A stretch of 64,000 bases of DNA from the NCBI GenBank assembly GCA_017860275.1, contig JAFNAQ010000004.1, positions 186,001 through 250,000 of the forward strand, written 5' to 3'. The notes below the pieces were generated by a model. The model was not told where the DNA came from. It worked only from the letters and a program-made list of their open reading frames with translations, and ran no database searches. Made by a program: the position numbers and the translations under genes. Numbering within the stretch: position 1 is the stretch's first letter; each line of letters begins with the position of its first letter. Of the stretch, positions 27,688 to 37,415 are shown one piece after another. The stretch is from Bacteroidota bacterium (lineage in GTDB: Bacteria > Bacteroidota > Bacteroidia > Bacteroidales > P3).

Positions 27688-28277
27688 TTTCTTTTTATAT
27701 ATAGTCCAACGACTGTTAATATTAAGAAAACTAAATTGGAGTTTTGTGGGCTGTATGCCTGTTTTGAGCCCATAGAATCAAATTCCACGAGAGCAGAATC
27801 TTATTCTATTTTTCTAGAATAAGGAGTTATTCCCCTAAAATCTTTATTTTCACGAAAATATACTTCGTTTCCATAAATTTTTATCAGAGAAAAATCCAAA
27901 AAGATGAGGTTTCTTTGGAAAAAGACGAAATAAAATTCCAAAAAACAATCAAATCGAGAAATTTATTATAAAGAATTAACGAACCATTTCCTAAACCCCA
28001 ACACCTCTCTTCAAATATTCAACCCACAAACCCTAATCGCATTACTAATAATTAACATCAAACCTTGCAAAAAGTTAGAAAAATCACCCAAACCCAAGGT
28101 TTTAGTTAAAATAGTCCATAAATACCATAGCTTTGAAGCAAATAAAATCCTTGATTATAAACATTATGTAATTTATTTATTTATCTTTGCTTCACATAAA
28201 CTTAAATTAATAAAGTGAATTTTATAGCTAAATCCGACAAGCTTTAATAGTAGGAGAAAATATTAAACAAGTGAGAA
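27688..28277. other. 590-bp non-coding region with weak periodic repeats
   Basis: No gene. TTATTCTA/TAGAATAA forms an 8-bp hairpin near 27803-27825. Between about 27850 and 27960 short A-rich motifs containing TCC/GGA recur every 21-22 bp (27895, 27917, 27937), weaker than the other arrays in this window. A TATCTTTG -7 candidate at 28182-28189 probably serves the phosphoesterase gene, with a leader of about 80 nt; no good -33 box is seen. Confidence 0.5.
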
Positions 28278-29603
28278 ATGAAAAATATCATTAGATTTTT
28301 TAATGCTTTATGCATAGTTTTGGTCTTAGGTCTAATTACTTCATGTGATGAAAAAGAGACAGAGGATAACACAATCGACCCATTTAATAATGGAAGTAAT
28401 CAAAGAAATATGATTGTTGTCTTAAGCGATTTACATCTTGGACCAGATCTTACTTACTCCGAATGCAAGAATAATCTTAAAGCACTTGAAAAACTTCTTT
28501 ACAAAATAAAAAGCTCTGCAAACGTTAAAGAGCTTGTAATTGGTGGAGATATGCTTGACGAATGGTTTGTGCCTGCTAATATCAACACTTATAACGGACA
28601 AAGCCAGGCAAATTACGTTCAACGAATTGCAACAACCAATAAGGGAGTAATTGATGCTTTCAATGCAATTATTCAAGAAGGTAAAATAAAAGTTACCTAC
28701 GTCCCTGGCAACCATGATTTGACCATTACTGCCCAAAACGTTAGCCTAATTCTACCTGGAATAAACCAAGCTCGTGATACTTCACTTGGTTTAGGGACTT
28801 ATGTGCCTAATGATTTGCCAATATTAGCTATTGAACATGGACATAGATATAATTTCTTTTGTGCTCCAGATCCAATATCTAATCAATCAATTGCTCCAGG
28901 CAGCATAACACCTCCAGGATATTTCTTCACAAGAATAGCTGCTCTACATGTTGCACAAAAATGCAGTACTCCTGGCGACACATTACCAGAGCCTTCCTTA
29001 AACACAAATGGCTCAGAAAGCCAAAACCTATTATACGCTTATTGGAAACTATGGCAGTGGGCAATAAAATCATTACCAATTGAAAACAAATTTGATGAGA
29101 ATATAATAGTTACTAATATAAATGGTTTCTCTGGTAATTATTCTGTAAACGATTTAATCCCTTTTCAATTAATAAATGGTGGTGAGATTGATGTAAATCT
29201 TTACAAAGGAATTCAGGACAATTGGAATCAAAGACAAATCCTAAATAAAGTTCCGGTAAATATCCCAACTTATCAAGCTATTGTAAATGCTGCTTCTGCT
29301 ACAGAATCAGATAATCAAGCAAAGACCCAATATTTCTTAAACCCTAATTCAAATAAAAGAATTGTAGTCTTTGGACATTCACACGATGCTAAAATTATTT
29401 CATATGTTAATAGCACTGGACAAAAGACTATTTACGCTAATTCAGGCACATGGGTAGATCATAATAATGTTGCACCAACAACAACGAATTTTGTTGTAAT
29501 TACTCCACAAACAAGCGATGCTTCAACTAAAACCTATGTGAAACTTTATCATTTCAAAAACGAAGTAGTAACTAAGATGTCAGAAGATTCAATGCGTTAT
29601 TAA
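28278..29603 (+). CDS. Metallophosphoesterase lipoprotein
   Basis: A 441-residue lipoprotein (lipobox LITSC) with a calcineurin-like phosphoesterase domain. The metal-binding motifs are in order: VVLSDLHLG (D-H), VIGGDMLDEW (GD), YVPGNHDLT (GNHD), AIEHGHRYN and VVFGHSHDAKI (GHxH). The family hydrolyses phosphoesters or UDP-linked lipids such as LpxH substrates, but this one is lipid-anchored and extracytoplasmic, so the substrate is open. It is longer than LpxH and has inserts between GNHD and GHSH. It stands alone. Confidence 0.85.
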   Translation: MKNIIRFFNALCIVLVLGLITSCDEKETEDNTIDPFNNGSNQRNMIVVLSDLHLGPDLTYSECKNNLKALEKLLYKIKSSANVKELVIGGDMLDEWFVPANINTYNGQSQANYVQRIATTNKGVIDAFNAIIQEGKIKVTYVPGNHDLTITAQNVSLILPGINQARDTSLGLGTYVPNDLPILAIEHGHRYNFFCAPDPISNQSIAPGSITPPGYFFTRIAALHVAQKCSTPGDTLPEPSLNTNGSESQNLLYAYWKLWQWAIKSLPIENKFDENIIVTNINGFSGNYSVNDLIPFQLINGGEIDVNLYKGIQDNWNQRQILNKVPVNIPTYQAIVNAASATESDNQAKTQYFLNPNSNKRIVVFGHSHDAKIISYVNSTGQKTIYANSGTWVDHNNVAPTTTNFVVITPQTSDASTKTYVKLYHFKNEVVTKMSEDSMRY

Positions 29604-29778
29604 TAATTCTAATCCAAAAACAAGGTACAAAGAAAGGCACGATAAAAGCTCAAGTTGAATTACGAACAATTAATATCAAAACTTGCAAAGAAAAAAAGCC
29701 ATACCTTTGAACCAAGTAAATGAAACTAAGATACATTACATTGTAATCAATTAAATATTTAAAACCAATAATCTTGAT

Positions 29779-30273
29779 ATGGGAAATAGTTACTTTAAAA
29801 AAAAGCTCAACGATTTAATCTATGGTACACAACGAGTAAAATGTAGGTTTGAAATGGAGAATCCCAATGAAAAGGTTGTAGCGTCAGATGCCTGCAAAGC
29901 AATATCAACATCAAACAATCAAAAGATTGAGTATGGGTTTAATTGGGTTATTTCACAAAGAGAGGTGATTCTATTAACAGATAAAAATATTATTTGTGGG
30001 AAATGTATTATCCCACTTGAATCTATTTCATCAGCAGAATTAGTTGAATTCAGTCCTAGATATGGGAATTCCTTTGTTTTAAAAATTTGCACTAAAGATA
30101 ATTGCAACTATCAGTTTGGTATGCAATATAATTCTGAATGGATAAATCAGCGTGTTCTTCCTTTGACAATTGAGAAAGGAAGAATAAAATTTTCACCATT
30201 TAGTATTATAATAAGGGTCTTTATAGCATTATATCTAATGTACTTGATTTACGAGCAATTCATTAACAAGTAA
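29779..30273 (+). CDS. Unknown protein with C-terminal membrane helix
   Basis: A 164-residue protein I do not recognise. The central part (YGFNWVISQREVILLTDKNI, SISSAELVEF) has the strand pattern of a PH-like or bPH-type domain. A single helix near the C-terminus (FSIIIRVFIALYLMYLIYE) suggests a tail anchor. No signal peptide. Its upstream region shares the motif ATCAAAmCTTGCAAA with the region before the phosphoesterase gene (about 28055 and 29670), so the two may be related in regulation or origin. Confidence 0.5.
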   Translation: MGNSYFKKKLNDLIYGTQRVKCRFEMENPNEKVVASDACKAISTSNNQKIEYGFNWVISQREVILLTDKNIICGKCIIPLESISSAELVEFSPRYGNSFVLKICTKDNCNYQFGMQYNSEWINQRVLPLTIEKGRIKFSPFSIIIRVFIALYLMYLIYEQFINK

Positions 30274-30427
30274 TAGAATTAAGCAATTAAACAATCTATC
30301 GAATTAAGAGACTTATAAAGTGAAAGGGGAAAAAGGGATGAGCCTGCTTAGAAATCTTAATAATAAAATCGAACAAGAATACAAACCCCACTTAAGGGGG
30401 ATCTTTATTAGAAAATAATAAACTGTT

Positions 30428-30862
30428 ATGCAAATATATATTTTCATTATTTTCATATTTTGTTTCGGAAATTTATTTTCTCAGAGTACAATTGTGCAGG
30501 ATAGCGTAGAAATTGTGTTCAAAACAAAGATTAGACATAAAAAGGTATATGTTCCTTTTCTATACAAAGAAATGTATAAAGATTATTATATAAATAATTA
30601 TTTATCAAATGATACTCTTGTATTAAATGTTTCATACAGCTTAGATGATACTCTCAAACTTGATAATGGAATGATAATAGGTGTCGTTTGGAACAATAAC
30701 AAAAAAGAAATTCCTCAAACAGTTTATATCGATAAATCTGTGATTGGGATAAAAATAATTGAGTTGAATCTACATTCGTATAACAATAGGTATCTATATT
30801 ACTTTAAAAAAATAAAAGGAAATACATTTATGCTGTATAGATATGTTGCCTTTACAGAGTGA
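30428..30862 (+). CDS. Small exported protein, unknown
   Basis: A 144-residue protein with a signal peptide (IFIIFIFCFGNLFSQ) and a beta-rich body with many Tyr and Lys. I recognise no family. First of three consecutive unrecognised exported proteins; an accessory or recently acquired origin is possible given the lack of known domains and the AT-rich codons. Confidence 0.5.
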   Translation: MQIYIFIIFIFCFGNLFSQSTIVQDSVEIVFKTKIRHKKVYVPFLYKEMYKDYYINNYLSNDTLVLNVSYSLDDTLKLDNGMIIGVVWNNNKKEIPQTVYIDKSVIGIKIIELNLHSYNNRYLYYFKKIKGNTFMLYRYVAFTE

Positions 30863-30923
30863 AAAAACTATATGCTAATAGCGAAAAGATATATATTCAG
30901 CTTGATGGATTAAAAAAATAATT

Positions 30924-31571
30924 ATGAAAAAGATAATATTCATATTTTTATTGTTCTTTGTAAATATTTCATTCTGCCAATACAAGGTGGCGGAGAATTA
31001 TTTAGTTCAAAGAATCGCGCCAACAGGTCAGCCGTTTTTTACATTTATTGGGATATATCGCACCTGTTCTTATGGAGAATATTATGTTGCTGGAGAAAAG
31101 GACGTAATAAGTTTTATCGAAAGTGATAGCGTTGACCGTAGCAAATTGATACTTACTTTGAGCACAAAGAATAATTATATATTAAAAGATACCTGCAAAA
31201 GCATTAACTCCAGATGTTATAGATACATTAGAACGATTTACGATTATATTACTTTGGATGATACTGAAGTCTACAAAATAGGGGGGGAATTATATGCAAT
31301 AAGGAAGATAAAATATGCCTACTTGGATAATGTAGATATGTATGCTCAGAAAAAAGATTATTACTACTATACATATGGAGACGATCAGCCTAGTGAAGAT
31401 GATGACACAGTCCTTGTTAGTGCCAAAACATTCTTTAAAACAGATTATATTCATTGCCTTTTATACATGATGGAATTAAAGCCAACCCATAAAAAGATAT
31501 TCAGCCACCTTTGGAGAAGAAAATACGAATTTCTTAATGATTGTTTGGGAACAACCGAAAACAAAGATTAA
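30924..31571 (+). CDS. Exported protein, unknown
   Basis: A 215-residue protein with a signal peptide (IIFIFLLFFVNISFCQ) and Cys-containing body (CRYIRTIYDYITLDDTEVYK). No family recognised and no catalytic motif. Same strand and same style as its neighbours on both sides. Confidence 0.5.
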   Translation: MKKIIFIFLLFFVNISFCQYKVAENYLVQRIAPTGQPFFTFIGIYRTCSYGEYYVAGEKDVISFIESDSVDRSKLILTLSTKNNYILKDTCKSINSRCYRYIRTIYDYITLDDTEVYKIGGELYAIRKIKYAYLDNVDMYAQKKDYYYYTYGDDQPSEDDDTVLVSAKTFFKTDYIHCLLYMMELKPTHKKIFSHLWRRKYEFLNDCLGTTENKD

Positions 31572-31676
31572 AAGTGATGGAGAAGGTTCTAAATCTTGAT
31601 AGGAAATTGAGCGAGAGCATAAAAGCAAGTTCCATGGGTAAAAATAAAAAATAGTATGGTTTAAACCTTTGACAAT

Positions 31677-32135
31677 ATGATACAAAAAATATTTTATAAT
31701 GTACATGTAATTGCGTGTTTGTTGGTATTTATACCTTCAGTTTGCATCTCACAAGACACAATAATAGATCCGGTAGATCCGGATTTGTATTGCATAGATG
31801 TAAATAATAAACTATTTGGGGAAATATTAATTATAGATTCTAACTCTATTGAAACCATAAAAGGACGAGCTGTTATCTCTTTAACATTGGAAAATTTTGA
31901 AACAGATACAATTAATATCATAAATCCAAGTCTTGGATGTATTTTTTTAAGTCATCCTATAAGAACGAAGATATTCCCAGACAATAAGGATCATAAATAT
32001 TATGAGGATATGCTTATTCCTTTGGTAAAAAAGTTCAGGTGTTGGGAGTTAGGAGTAAATAAAAAGAAATACTTAAAAAGAATGATATTTGTACCCTTTA
32101 CAATCATTGGAAAAGAAGGGAACATACCAAATTAA
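31677..32135 (+). CDS. Exported protein, unknown
   Basis: A 152-residue protein with a signal-like start (VIACLLVFIPSVCISQ), then a region of beta strands (GRAVISLTLENFETDTINII). The C-terminus is basic. No family recognised. It converges on the PerM gene with only 11 bp between the stops and no obvious terminator hairpin, so a read-through or short overlap arrangement is likely. Confidence 0.5.
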   Translation: MIQKIFYNVHVIACLLVFIPSVCISQDTIIDPVDPDLYCIDVNNKLFGEILIIDSNSIETIKGRAVISLTLENFETDTINIINPSLGCIFLSHPIRTKIFPDNKDHKYYEDMLIPLVKKFRCWELGVNKKKYLKRMIFVPFTIIGKEGNIPN

Positions 32136-32146
32136 GAAACTTTCCC

Positions 32147-33262
32147 CTAGATATTCTTCGTTATGCTTTGGACTATCTTCCACTTTGAGAAGAATTCTTT
32201 GGCTATTATTCTTAGGAAGGTATAGGCTGGTATTGCTAGTATCATTCCTACTACTCCACCAATCTCTCCTGCCATAAGTATTACCAAGAAAATTTCAAGT
32301 GGATGAGCGTTTACGCTCTTGGAATAGATTAGAGGTTGGAGGATAAAATCGTCGATTAGTTTTACTATGCCAAATACCACTGCGAACCTAATTATTATTG
32401 GAACTATATCAATATTTGGGTCTACGCTAAGGAAGCCCGTTACGCAAATAGTAAGACCTAAGGCTCCTCCAATAATTACACCAATATAAGGAAGAATAAC
32501 CATCATACCACAAAGGAAGGCTATAAGAATTACATTCGAGAACCCTACAAAATAGAAACCAATTGCTAGTAGACTCGTCATTGTCAGAATCTCTGTGAAA
32601 ATCCCTATAAAATACCTTGAGATTAATCTTCTTGAGTTATCAATAATATGATCCACCTCGTCGAGATATTCATCGGGAGTTATGCCCATAATAAAATTAT
32701 AAAGAAGATGAGCATCCTTTAGCATAAAGAAGGTGAAGAAGATTACTATAAAAAATCCCATTACTATATTGCCACTAAGACTAAGAAGTAGCTCTGCAAA
32801 ATGAGTAATATTAAACATATTAAACATAGCTAGAATCTTATTCGAAATCAAGGTCTCAAGATTAATATCGCTAGGCATTAATTGATATTGATGCAAAAAG
32901 TCCTCTAGTTGTTTGATAGGGCCAGCATAGTAATCGGCAACACGATATATGTCTAAGTTTGCAAAGTTCATTGCCTGAGAGATAATAAGAGGGACTAAGA
33001 CATAGAGAACAGAACTAATTATGGCAATTAATGTCACCAAGGTTATCGATGCTGAAAGTGTATTGTTGAGCCTGAGTTTTTTGAAGTGAATATTCTCAAG
33101 GAATCTCATCATAGGTCTTCCCATAAAAGAGAGAACAATACCTATCGCCAGACAACCAACAAGGAATCTAAAATACCAAATGCCATATAGTACTAAGCCT
33201 ATAACAATAAATGAAACTATCCATTTGGCAACTGTTGGGAATTGAAATTTATTAGTATTCAT
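32147..33262 (-). CDS. AI-2E family transporter (PerM-like)
   Basis: A 371-residue protein with about eight membrane helices and the AI-2E/PerM family features: YLDEVDHIIDNSRRLISRYF before the pore region, then CGMMVILPYIGVIIGGALG and DDFILQPLIYSKSVNAHPLE. Family members export peptides, autoinducers or ions; function here cannot be assigned. It follows queD on the same strand with a 13-bp gap. Confidence 0.85.
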   Translation of the reverse strand: MNTNKFQFPTVAKWIVSFIVIGLVLYGIWYFRFLVGCLAIGIVLSFMGRPMMRFLENIHFKKLRLNNTLSASITLVTLIAIISSVLYVLVPLIISQAMNFANLDIYRVADYYAGPIKQLEDFLHQYQLMPSDINLETLISNKILAMFNMFNITHFAELLLSLSGNIVMGFFIVIFFTFFMLKDAHLLYNFIMGITPDEYLDEVDHIIDNSRRLISRYFIGIFTEILTMTSLLAIGFYFVGFSNVILIAFLCGMMVILPYIGVIIGGALGLTICVTGFLSVDPNIDIVPIIIRFAVVFGIVKLIDDFILQPLIYSKSVNAHPLEIFLVILMAGEIGGVVGMILAIPAYTFLRIIAKEFFSKWKIVQSITKNI

Positions 33263-33275
33263 AACCCTAAATTAT

Positions 33276-33713
33276 TTAATTATCTTCGGCAAACCATTCA
33301 GCATAAGATGTTGCAGTCTCGTGCAACCTAATGCTTACAAGTTCTATATCTTTTGAAAGTCTTGAATTAATCTTATTTACAAAGTCAATAAGGAAGTTCT
33401 CGCAGGTTGGTTGGTAATCCAACACTACAAGCTTAGTATCAGATTCCTTTATTGATTTAAGCAACTCCGAGCCTTTGTATAGCACAAGAGCGTGGTCAAA
33501 AGCATCTATAATATCTTCTTTGACTATTGCCTTAAGGTCGGTAAAGTCCATAACCATACCATTCTTAGGACTATTAATATCATTGATAGGAGTGCCCTTA
33601 ACTGTTACAAACATCTTATATGAGTGTCCATGAATATTCTTGCATAAACCATCGTAGCCATGCAAGGCATGAGACATCTCAAAACCGAATTCTTTCGTTA
33701 ATCTAATCTTCAT
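33276..33713 (-). CDS. queD: 6-carboxytetrahydropterin synthase (queuosine pathway)
   Basis: A 145-residue enzyme of the 6-pyruvoyl-tetrahydropterin synthase family. It has the zinc-binding histidines in FEMSHALHG and CKNIHGHSYKM, and the catalytic region PTCENFLIDFVN with the late HETATSYAEWF motif. QueD makes the 6-carboxy-tetrahydropterin precursor of queuosine from dihydroneopterin triphosphate. No other que gene is nearby. No queuosine riboswitch can be recognised upstream, where only 37 bp separate it from mntP. Confidence 0.9.
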   Translation of the reverse strand: MKIRLTKEFGFEMSHALHGYDGLCKNIHGHSYKMFVTVKGTPINDINSPKNGMVMDFTDLKAIVKEDIIDAFDHALVLYKGSELLKSIKESDTKLVVLDYQPTCENFLIDFVNKINSRLSKDIELVSIRLHETATSYAEWFAEDN

Positions 33714-33750
33714 AGGGCAAAATTACACCTTTTTTTTAAATAACTATCAA

Positions 33751-34326
33751 CTAACTATTTAATAAAACGTGCTCTAAGAATATTTTTAAACCAAGACCAA
33801 ACAAGATTGCTCCACCAAACATTAGGGCAAGTTTGGGTTTAAAGAAATAGGCTTTTCTACCCATATATACACCTAGGGTTGAGAAAATAAAGGTGCAAAG
33901 AGCAATTACTCCAACAAGTATTAGTTGCCCCATTAATGTCCACTCCAAACCAAAGCTAATACCAACAACGAAGGCATCTATGCTTGTTGCAATAGAAAGA
34001 GTAATTAGGACTGATATTTTTGTGAAGTCGAATATATGTTGTTTTAAATTATATTTCAATCCTTCGAAGAACATCTTTAGACCAATAAGTGCAAGAAGTC
34101 CAAATGCTATCCAATGGTCAATTGCTGAAATATAATCCTTTGCAAGGTTACCAACAAGAGCACCAAGTAATGGGAAAAAGCCTTGGAAGAATGCAAAGCT
34201 TAGGGCTAGAGTTAATCCCCTTCTTCGTGTCATGGACTTTTGTAAACCACATGTTACCGATACTGCGAAAGAGTCCATTGAAAGACCAATACCAAGAAGT
34301 ATTGCAGAAATAATAAATGCAACCAT
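33751..34326 (-). CDS. mntP: Manganese efflux pump MntP
   Basis: A 191-residue membrane protein with six helices and two repeats, each with the MntP signature: LGIGLSMDSFAVSVTCGL and SIATSIDAFVVGISFGL (conserved Asp in each). It exports excess Mn2+. It lies 8 bp after rsmA on the same strand; no manganese riboswitch is visible. Confidence 0.92.
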   Translation of the reverse strand: MVAFIISAILLGIGLSMDSFAVSVTCGLQKSMTRRRGLTLALSFAFFQGFFPLLGALVGNLAKDYISAIDHWIAFGLLALIGLKMFFEGLKYNLKQHIFDFTKISVLITLSIATSIDAFVVGISFGLEWTLMGQLILVGVIALCTFIFSTLGVYMGRKAYFFKPKLALMFGGAILFGLGLKIFLEHVLLNS

Positions 34327-34334
34327 AAAATTTA

Positions 34335-35102
34335 TTATTGAAGTTTTTGAGTTAAATAAATAAATTCTTCTACGCTCAATTGCTCTGCTCTCTTTGTCAT
34401 TAGTTCTGGATCTATATCCTCGAAACTCTTACCCAATGGTTTTAGGGCAGAGCGAAGCATCTTCCTCCTCTGATTAAAAGCTGTCTTTACTAACCTTACG
34501 AAGAAGGCTTCGTCGCAGTCAAGGTGTTTAACATCATTTCTTCTCAGGGTTATAACTCCCGACTTAACCTTTGGTGGTGGATTAAATACATGTTCATCAA
34601 CCGTAAAAAGATACTCAATATCGAAGTATGCCGATAGTAAAACGCTAAGAATGCCATAAACTTTAGAACCAGGCTTTGAGGCAACTCTTTGAGCAACTTC
34701 TTTTTGGAACATACCCACAAGCTCAGGAACCTTGTCCTTATTTTCAAAGACCTTGAAAAGTATCTGAGAAGATATATTATAAGGGAAGTTTCCTGCAATA
34801 GCAAAAGGAGAATCGAAGACCTTATCAAGATCCATTCTCAGAAAATCCTCTCTAAAGATATTCCCCTTAAGTTCAGGATAGAACTGATTAAGATAATCAA
34901 CCGACTCCTGATCTATTTCTACAACCTTAATCTCATTGATTGCAGAATTTTTGAATAAGTATTTCGTTAAGATGCCCATACCAGGACCAATCTCAAGAAC
35001 CTTTGAGTTTTTACCCGAAAGACTAAATGCAATTTGCTCTGCAATTGATTCATCTTTCAAGAAATGTTGTCCCAGATGTTTTTTTGCTCTAACTAAACTC
35101 AT
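34335..35102 (-). CDS. rsmA: 16S rRNA dimethyladenosine transferase
   Basis: A 255-residue methyltransferase (KsgA) that dimethylates two adenines near the 3' end of 16S rRNA. Motifs: KKHLGQHFLKDESI at the N-terminus, SAM-binding VLEIGPGMGILT, and the catalytic loop IAGNFPYNISSQIL (NLPY-like). The C-terminal RNA-contact region FNQRRKMLRSALK is complete. Confidence 0.95.
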   Translation of the reverse strand: MSLVRAKKHLGQHFLKDESIAEQIAFSLSGKNSKVLEIGPGMGILTKYLFKNSAINEIKVVEIDQESVDYLNQFYPELKGNIFREDFLRMDLDKVFDSPFAIAGNFPYNISSQILFKVFENKDKVPELVGMFQKEVAQRVASKPGSKVYGILSVLLSAYFDIEYLFTVDEHVFNPPPKVKSGVITLRRNDVKHLDCDEAFFVRLVKTAFNQRRKMLRSALKPLGKSFEDIDPELMTKRAEQLSVEEFIYLTQKLQ

Positions 35103-35116
35103 ACTATTATTTAAAA

Positions 35117-35150
35117 AAATAGTGAATAGTTTTTTGACTATTCACTATTT
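35117..35150 (-). terminator. Terminator after tsf
   Basis: AAATAGTGAATAGT pairs with ACTATTCACTATTT around TTTTTG, with an A-run on the plus-strand left side that reads as a T-run in the minus direction. Confidence 0.85.
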
Positions 35151-35178
35151 ATATTAGTTATCTATTAAATACTTAATA

Positions 35179-36006
35179 TTACTCACCAATTTTCAAACGG
35201 TGGAAGGCAGTAACAGTTAAATCTTTATCTGCTTCTTTTAAGTATTGATCAACATTCTTCTTAGAGTCTTTGATAAAGTCTTGACTTAATAAAGTGCTTT
35301 CTTTAAAGAATTTGCTTAATTTACCTTCAGCTATTTTTTCAACCATGTTTTCAGGTTTGCCTTCTTCACGGATTTGTGCACGGTAAACTTCCATTTCTCT
35401 TTCGATAATGTCAGCAGTAACGCCATCTTTGCTTAAAGCAACAGGAGCCATTGCAGCAATTTGCATTGCAACATCTTTTCCTTGAGCGTCAAAACCTGCT
35501 TTATTAAATCCAAGAACTGTAGCTAAACGATTACCTGGGTGAATATAAGCATATGTAGCAGGAGCTTCAATAATTTCATAAGTAGAAATTTCTATCTTTT
35601 CTCCAATCTTAGCCACTTGGTCAATGATTAAGTTTTCTATAGCAACACCATTGATAACAATAGCATTAACTTCACCAGCATTCTTAGCCTTTGCAGCAAT
35701 AGCAGCATCTAAAATCATACGTGTGAAAGCTACGAAATCTTCGTTAATTGCTACGAAATCAGTTTCGCAGTTTAATTTCAAAGCAGCAGCAAATGTTTTA
35801 TCTTCAGAAGTAGCAGCTAAAACACAACCTTCGCTTGCATCTCTATCTGCACGTTTAGAAGCTAGTTTTTGTCCTTTTTGACGTAAGTAGTCGATTGCTT
35901 TTTCCATATCGCCGTCGCATTCAACTAGGGCTTTTTTGCAATCCATCATACCTACACCTGTGCGTTGACGTAACTCATTAACAGCAGAAGCAGTTATATT
36001 TGCCAT
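35179..36006 (-). CDS. tsf: Elongation factor Ts
   Basis: A 275-residue nucleotide exchange factor for EF-Tu. N-terminal VNELRQRTGVGMMDCKKAL, the core NCETDFVAINEDFVAF and the later HPGNRLATVLGFN are all family landmarks. It is the last gene of rplM-rpsI-rpsB-tsf and is followed by a terminator. Confidence 0.95.
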   Translation of the reverse strand: MANITASAVNELRQRTGVGMMDCKKALVECDGDMEKAIDYLRQKGQKLASKRADRDASEGCVLAATSEDKTFAAALKLNCETDFVAINEDFVAFTRMILDAAIAAKAKNAGEVNAIVINGVAIENLIIDQVAKIGEKIEISTYEIIEAPATYAYIHPGNRLATVLGFNKAGFDAQGKDVAMQIAAMAPVALSKDGVTADIIEREMEVYRAQIREEGKPENMVEKIAEGKLSKFFKESTLLSQDFIKDSKKNVDQYLKEADKDLTVTAFHRLKIGE

Positions 36007-36046
36007 AATATATATTTTTTAATTAATCGTAATTGTATATCGTTTA

Positions 36047-36913
36047 TTACTTTTTCTTAGCGATTGGCTTACGAGGACGTTTGTCAGATGACTCATCAGT
36101 AACAGATTTTACTTTCTTTACCTTACTTTCATCTTTTACACCTTCAACTTCATCGTCTAATAATTCAGAAGCTAATCTTTCGCTCTTTTCTTCCGATTCG
36201 TCTGCTGATTCACGAGCATCCTTATCCATTTTTCTTTCGCTCAAACCTTCTTGAATAGCATCGCACATATATTTTACTATAAGAGCAATTGATTTTGATG
36301 CATCATCATTAGCAGGGATTGGGAAATCAATTAAATCAGGATTAGTGTTTGTGTCAACTAAAGCGAATGTTGGGATATTCAAACGACGAGCTTCAGAAAT
36401 AGCAATATGTTCTTTATTGATATCTACTACAAAAACAGCCGATGGAAGACGAGTTAAGTCAGATATAGAACCTAAGTTCTTTTCTAATTTAGCTTTTTCA
36501 CGAGATATTTGTAAACGTTCACGTTTAGAAATATTTGCAGCTTCTTTAGTATCATTCAAAAGTCTGTCTAGGTTATTCATTTTCTTAACAGCCTTACGTA
36601 TAGTAACGAAGTTTGTTAACATACCACCAGGCCAACGTTCAGTAACAAAAGGCATATTAGTATTAGAAACTAATTCAGAAACGATTTCTTTTGCTTGTTT
36701 CTTTGTAGCAACAAAAAGAATTTTCTTTCCACTTTTTGCGATTTGTTTGATAGCAGTTGCAGCTTCTTGAGCTTTTTCTGCTGTTTTATGAAGGTCAATG
36801 ATGTGAATACCATTTTTTTCCATAAAGATATATGGAGCCATTTTAGGATTCCATTTTCTTCTCAAGTGTCCAAAGTGAACACCTGCGTCTAACATTTGAT
36901 CGAAATCTAACAT
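36047..36913 (-). CDS. rpsB: 30S ribosomal protein S2
   Basis: A 288-residue S2 protein. Start [16 protein letters not shown] at 36913 is preferred over the upstream in-frame ATG at 36985, because the S2 fold begins there. The core [33 protein letters not shown] and [12 protein letters not shown] are typical. A charged C-terminal extension of about 60 residues ([20 protein letters not shown] and a Lys/Arg-rich end) goes beyond the usual S2 length. Confidence 0.95.
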   Translation of the reverse strand: MLDFDQMLDAGVHFGHLRRKWNPKMAPYIFMEKNGIHIIDLHKTAEKAQEAATAIKQIAKSGKKILFVATKKQAKEIVSELVSNTNMPFVTERWPGGMLTNFVTIRKAVKKMNNLDRLLNDTKEAANISKRERLQISREKAKLEKNLGSISDLTRLPSAVFVVDINKEHIAISEARRLNIPTFALVDTNTNPDLIDFPIPANDDASKSIALIVKYMCDAIQEGLSERKMDKDARESADESEEKSERLASELLDDEVEGVKDESKVKKVKSVTDESSDKRPRKPIAKKK

Positions 36914-37024
36914 TTTTTGTTTTTTTAATTTGTTTACTTTCCTATTAGTATATAGCAATTGGCAAGTAGTTGGAAAAAATTCCAAATCTTGCCAATTTGG
37001 ATACTAAACAATATCCAATATCGA

Positions 37025-37411
37025 TTAACGTTTGCTGAATTGGAAACGTTTACGAGCTTTCTTTTGTCCTGGTTTCTTACGTTCAACCATACGAGGGTCT
37101 CTACGTAATAAGCCTTTAGCCTTTAATGCTGAACGGTCTTCAATATTTATTTCGCAAAGCGCACGAGCGATTGCCATACGTAATGCTTCAGCTTGACCAG
37201 AAATACCACCACCATCTAAATTAGCCTTAACATCATATTGTTCTAATGCACCAGCTACTTCAAACGATTGTCTGCAAATGTATTGTAATGGTGGAGTTGG
37301 GAAATATTCCTTATAATCTCTGCCATTAACAGTAATATTACCGCTACCAGCTGTCATATAAATACGAGCAACTGCACATTTTCTTCTACCTAGAGTGTTT
37401 ATTACTTCCAT
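37025..37411 (-). CDS. rpsI: 30S ribosomal protein S9
   Basis: A 128-residue S9 with N-terminal LGRRKCAVARIYM, the central GGGISGQAEALRMAIARAL and the basic C-terminal tail ARKRFQFSKR that reaches the decoding centre. It begins 4 bp after rplM. Confidence 0.97.
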   Translation of the reverse strand: MEVINTLGRRKCAVARIYMTAGSGNITVNGRDYKEYFPTPPLQYICRQSFEVAGALEQYDVKANLDGGGISGQAEALRMAIARALCEINIEDRSALKAKGLLRRDPRMVERKKPGQKKARKRFQFSKR

Positions 37412-37415
37412 GAGC

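Noticed and set aside
27688-28277. A missed gene in the 590-bp gap after tRNA-Phe
   Set aside because: All frames are broken by frequent stops and the sequence shows repeat-like periodicity instead.
34550-34828. 92-residue minus-strand ORF inside rsmA
   Set aside because: Alternative frame of the same strand as rsmA, with no start context and no known domain.
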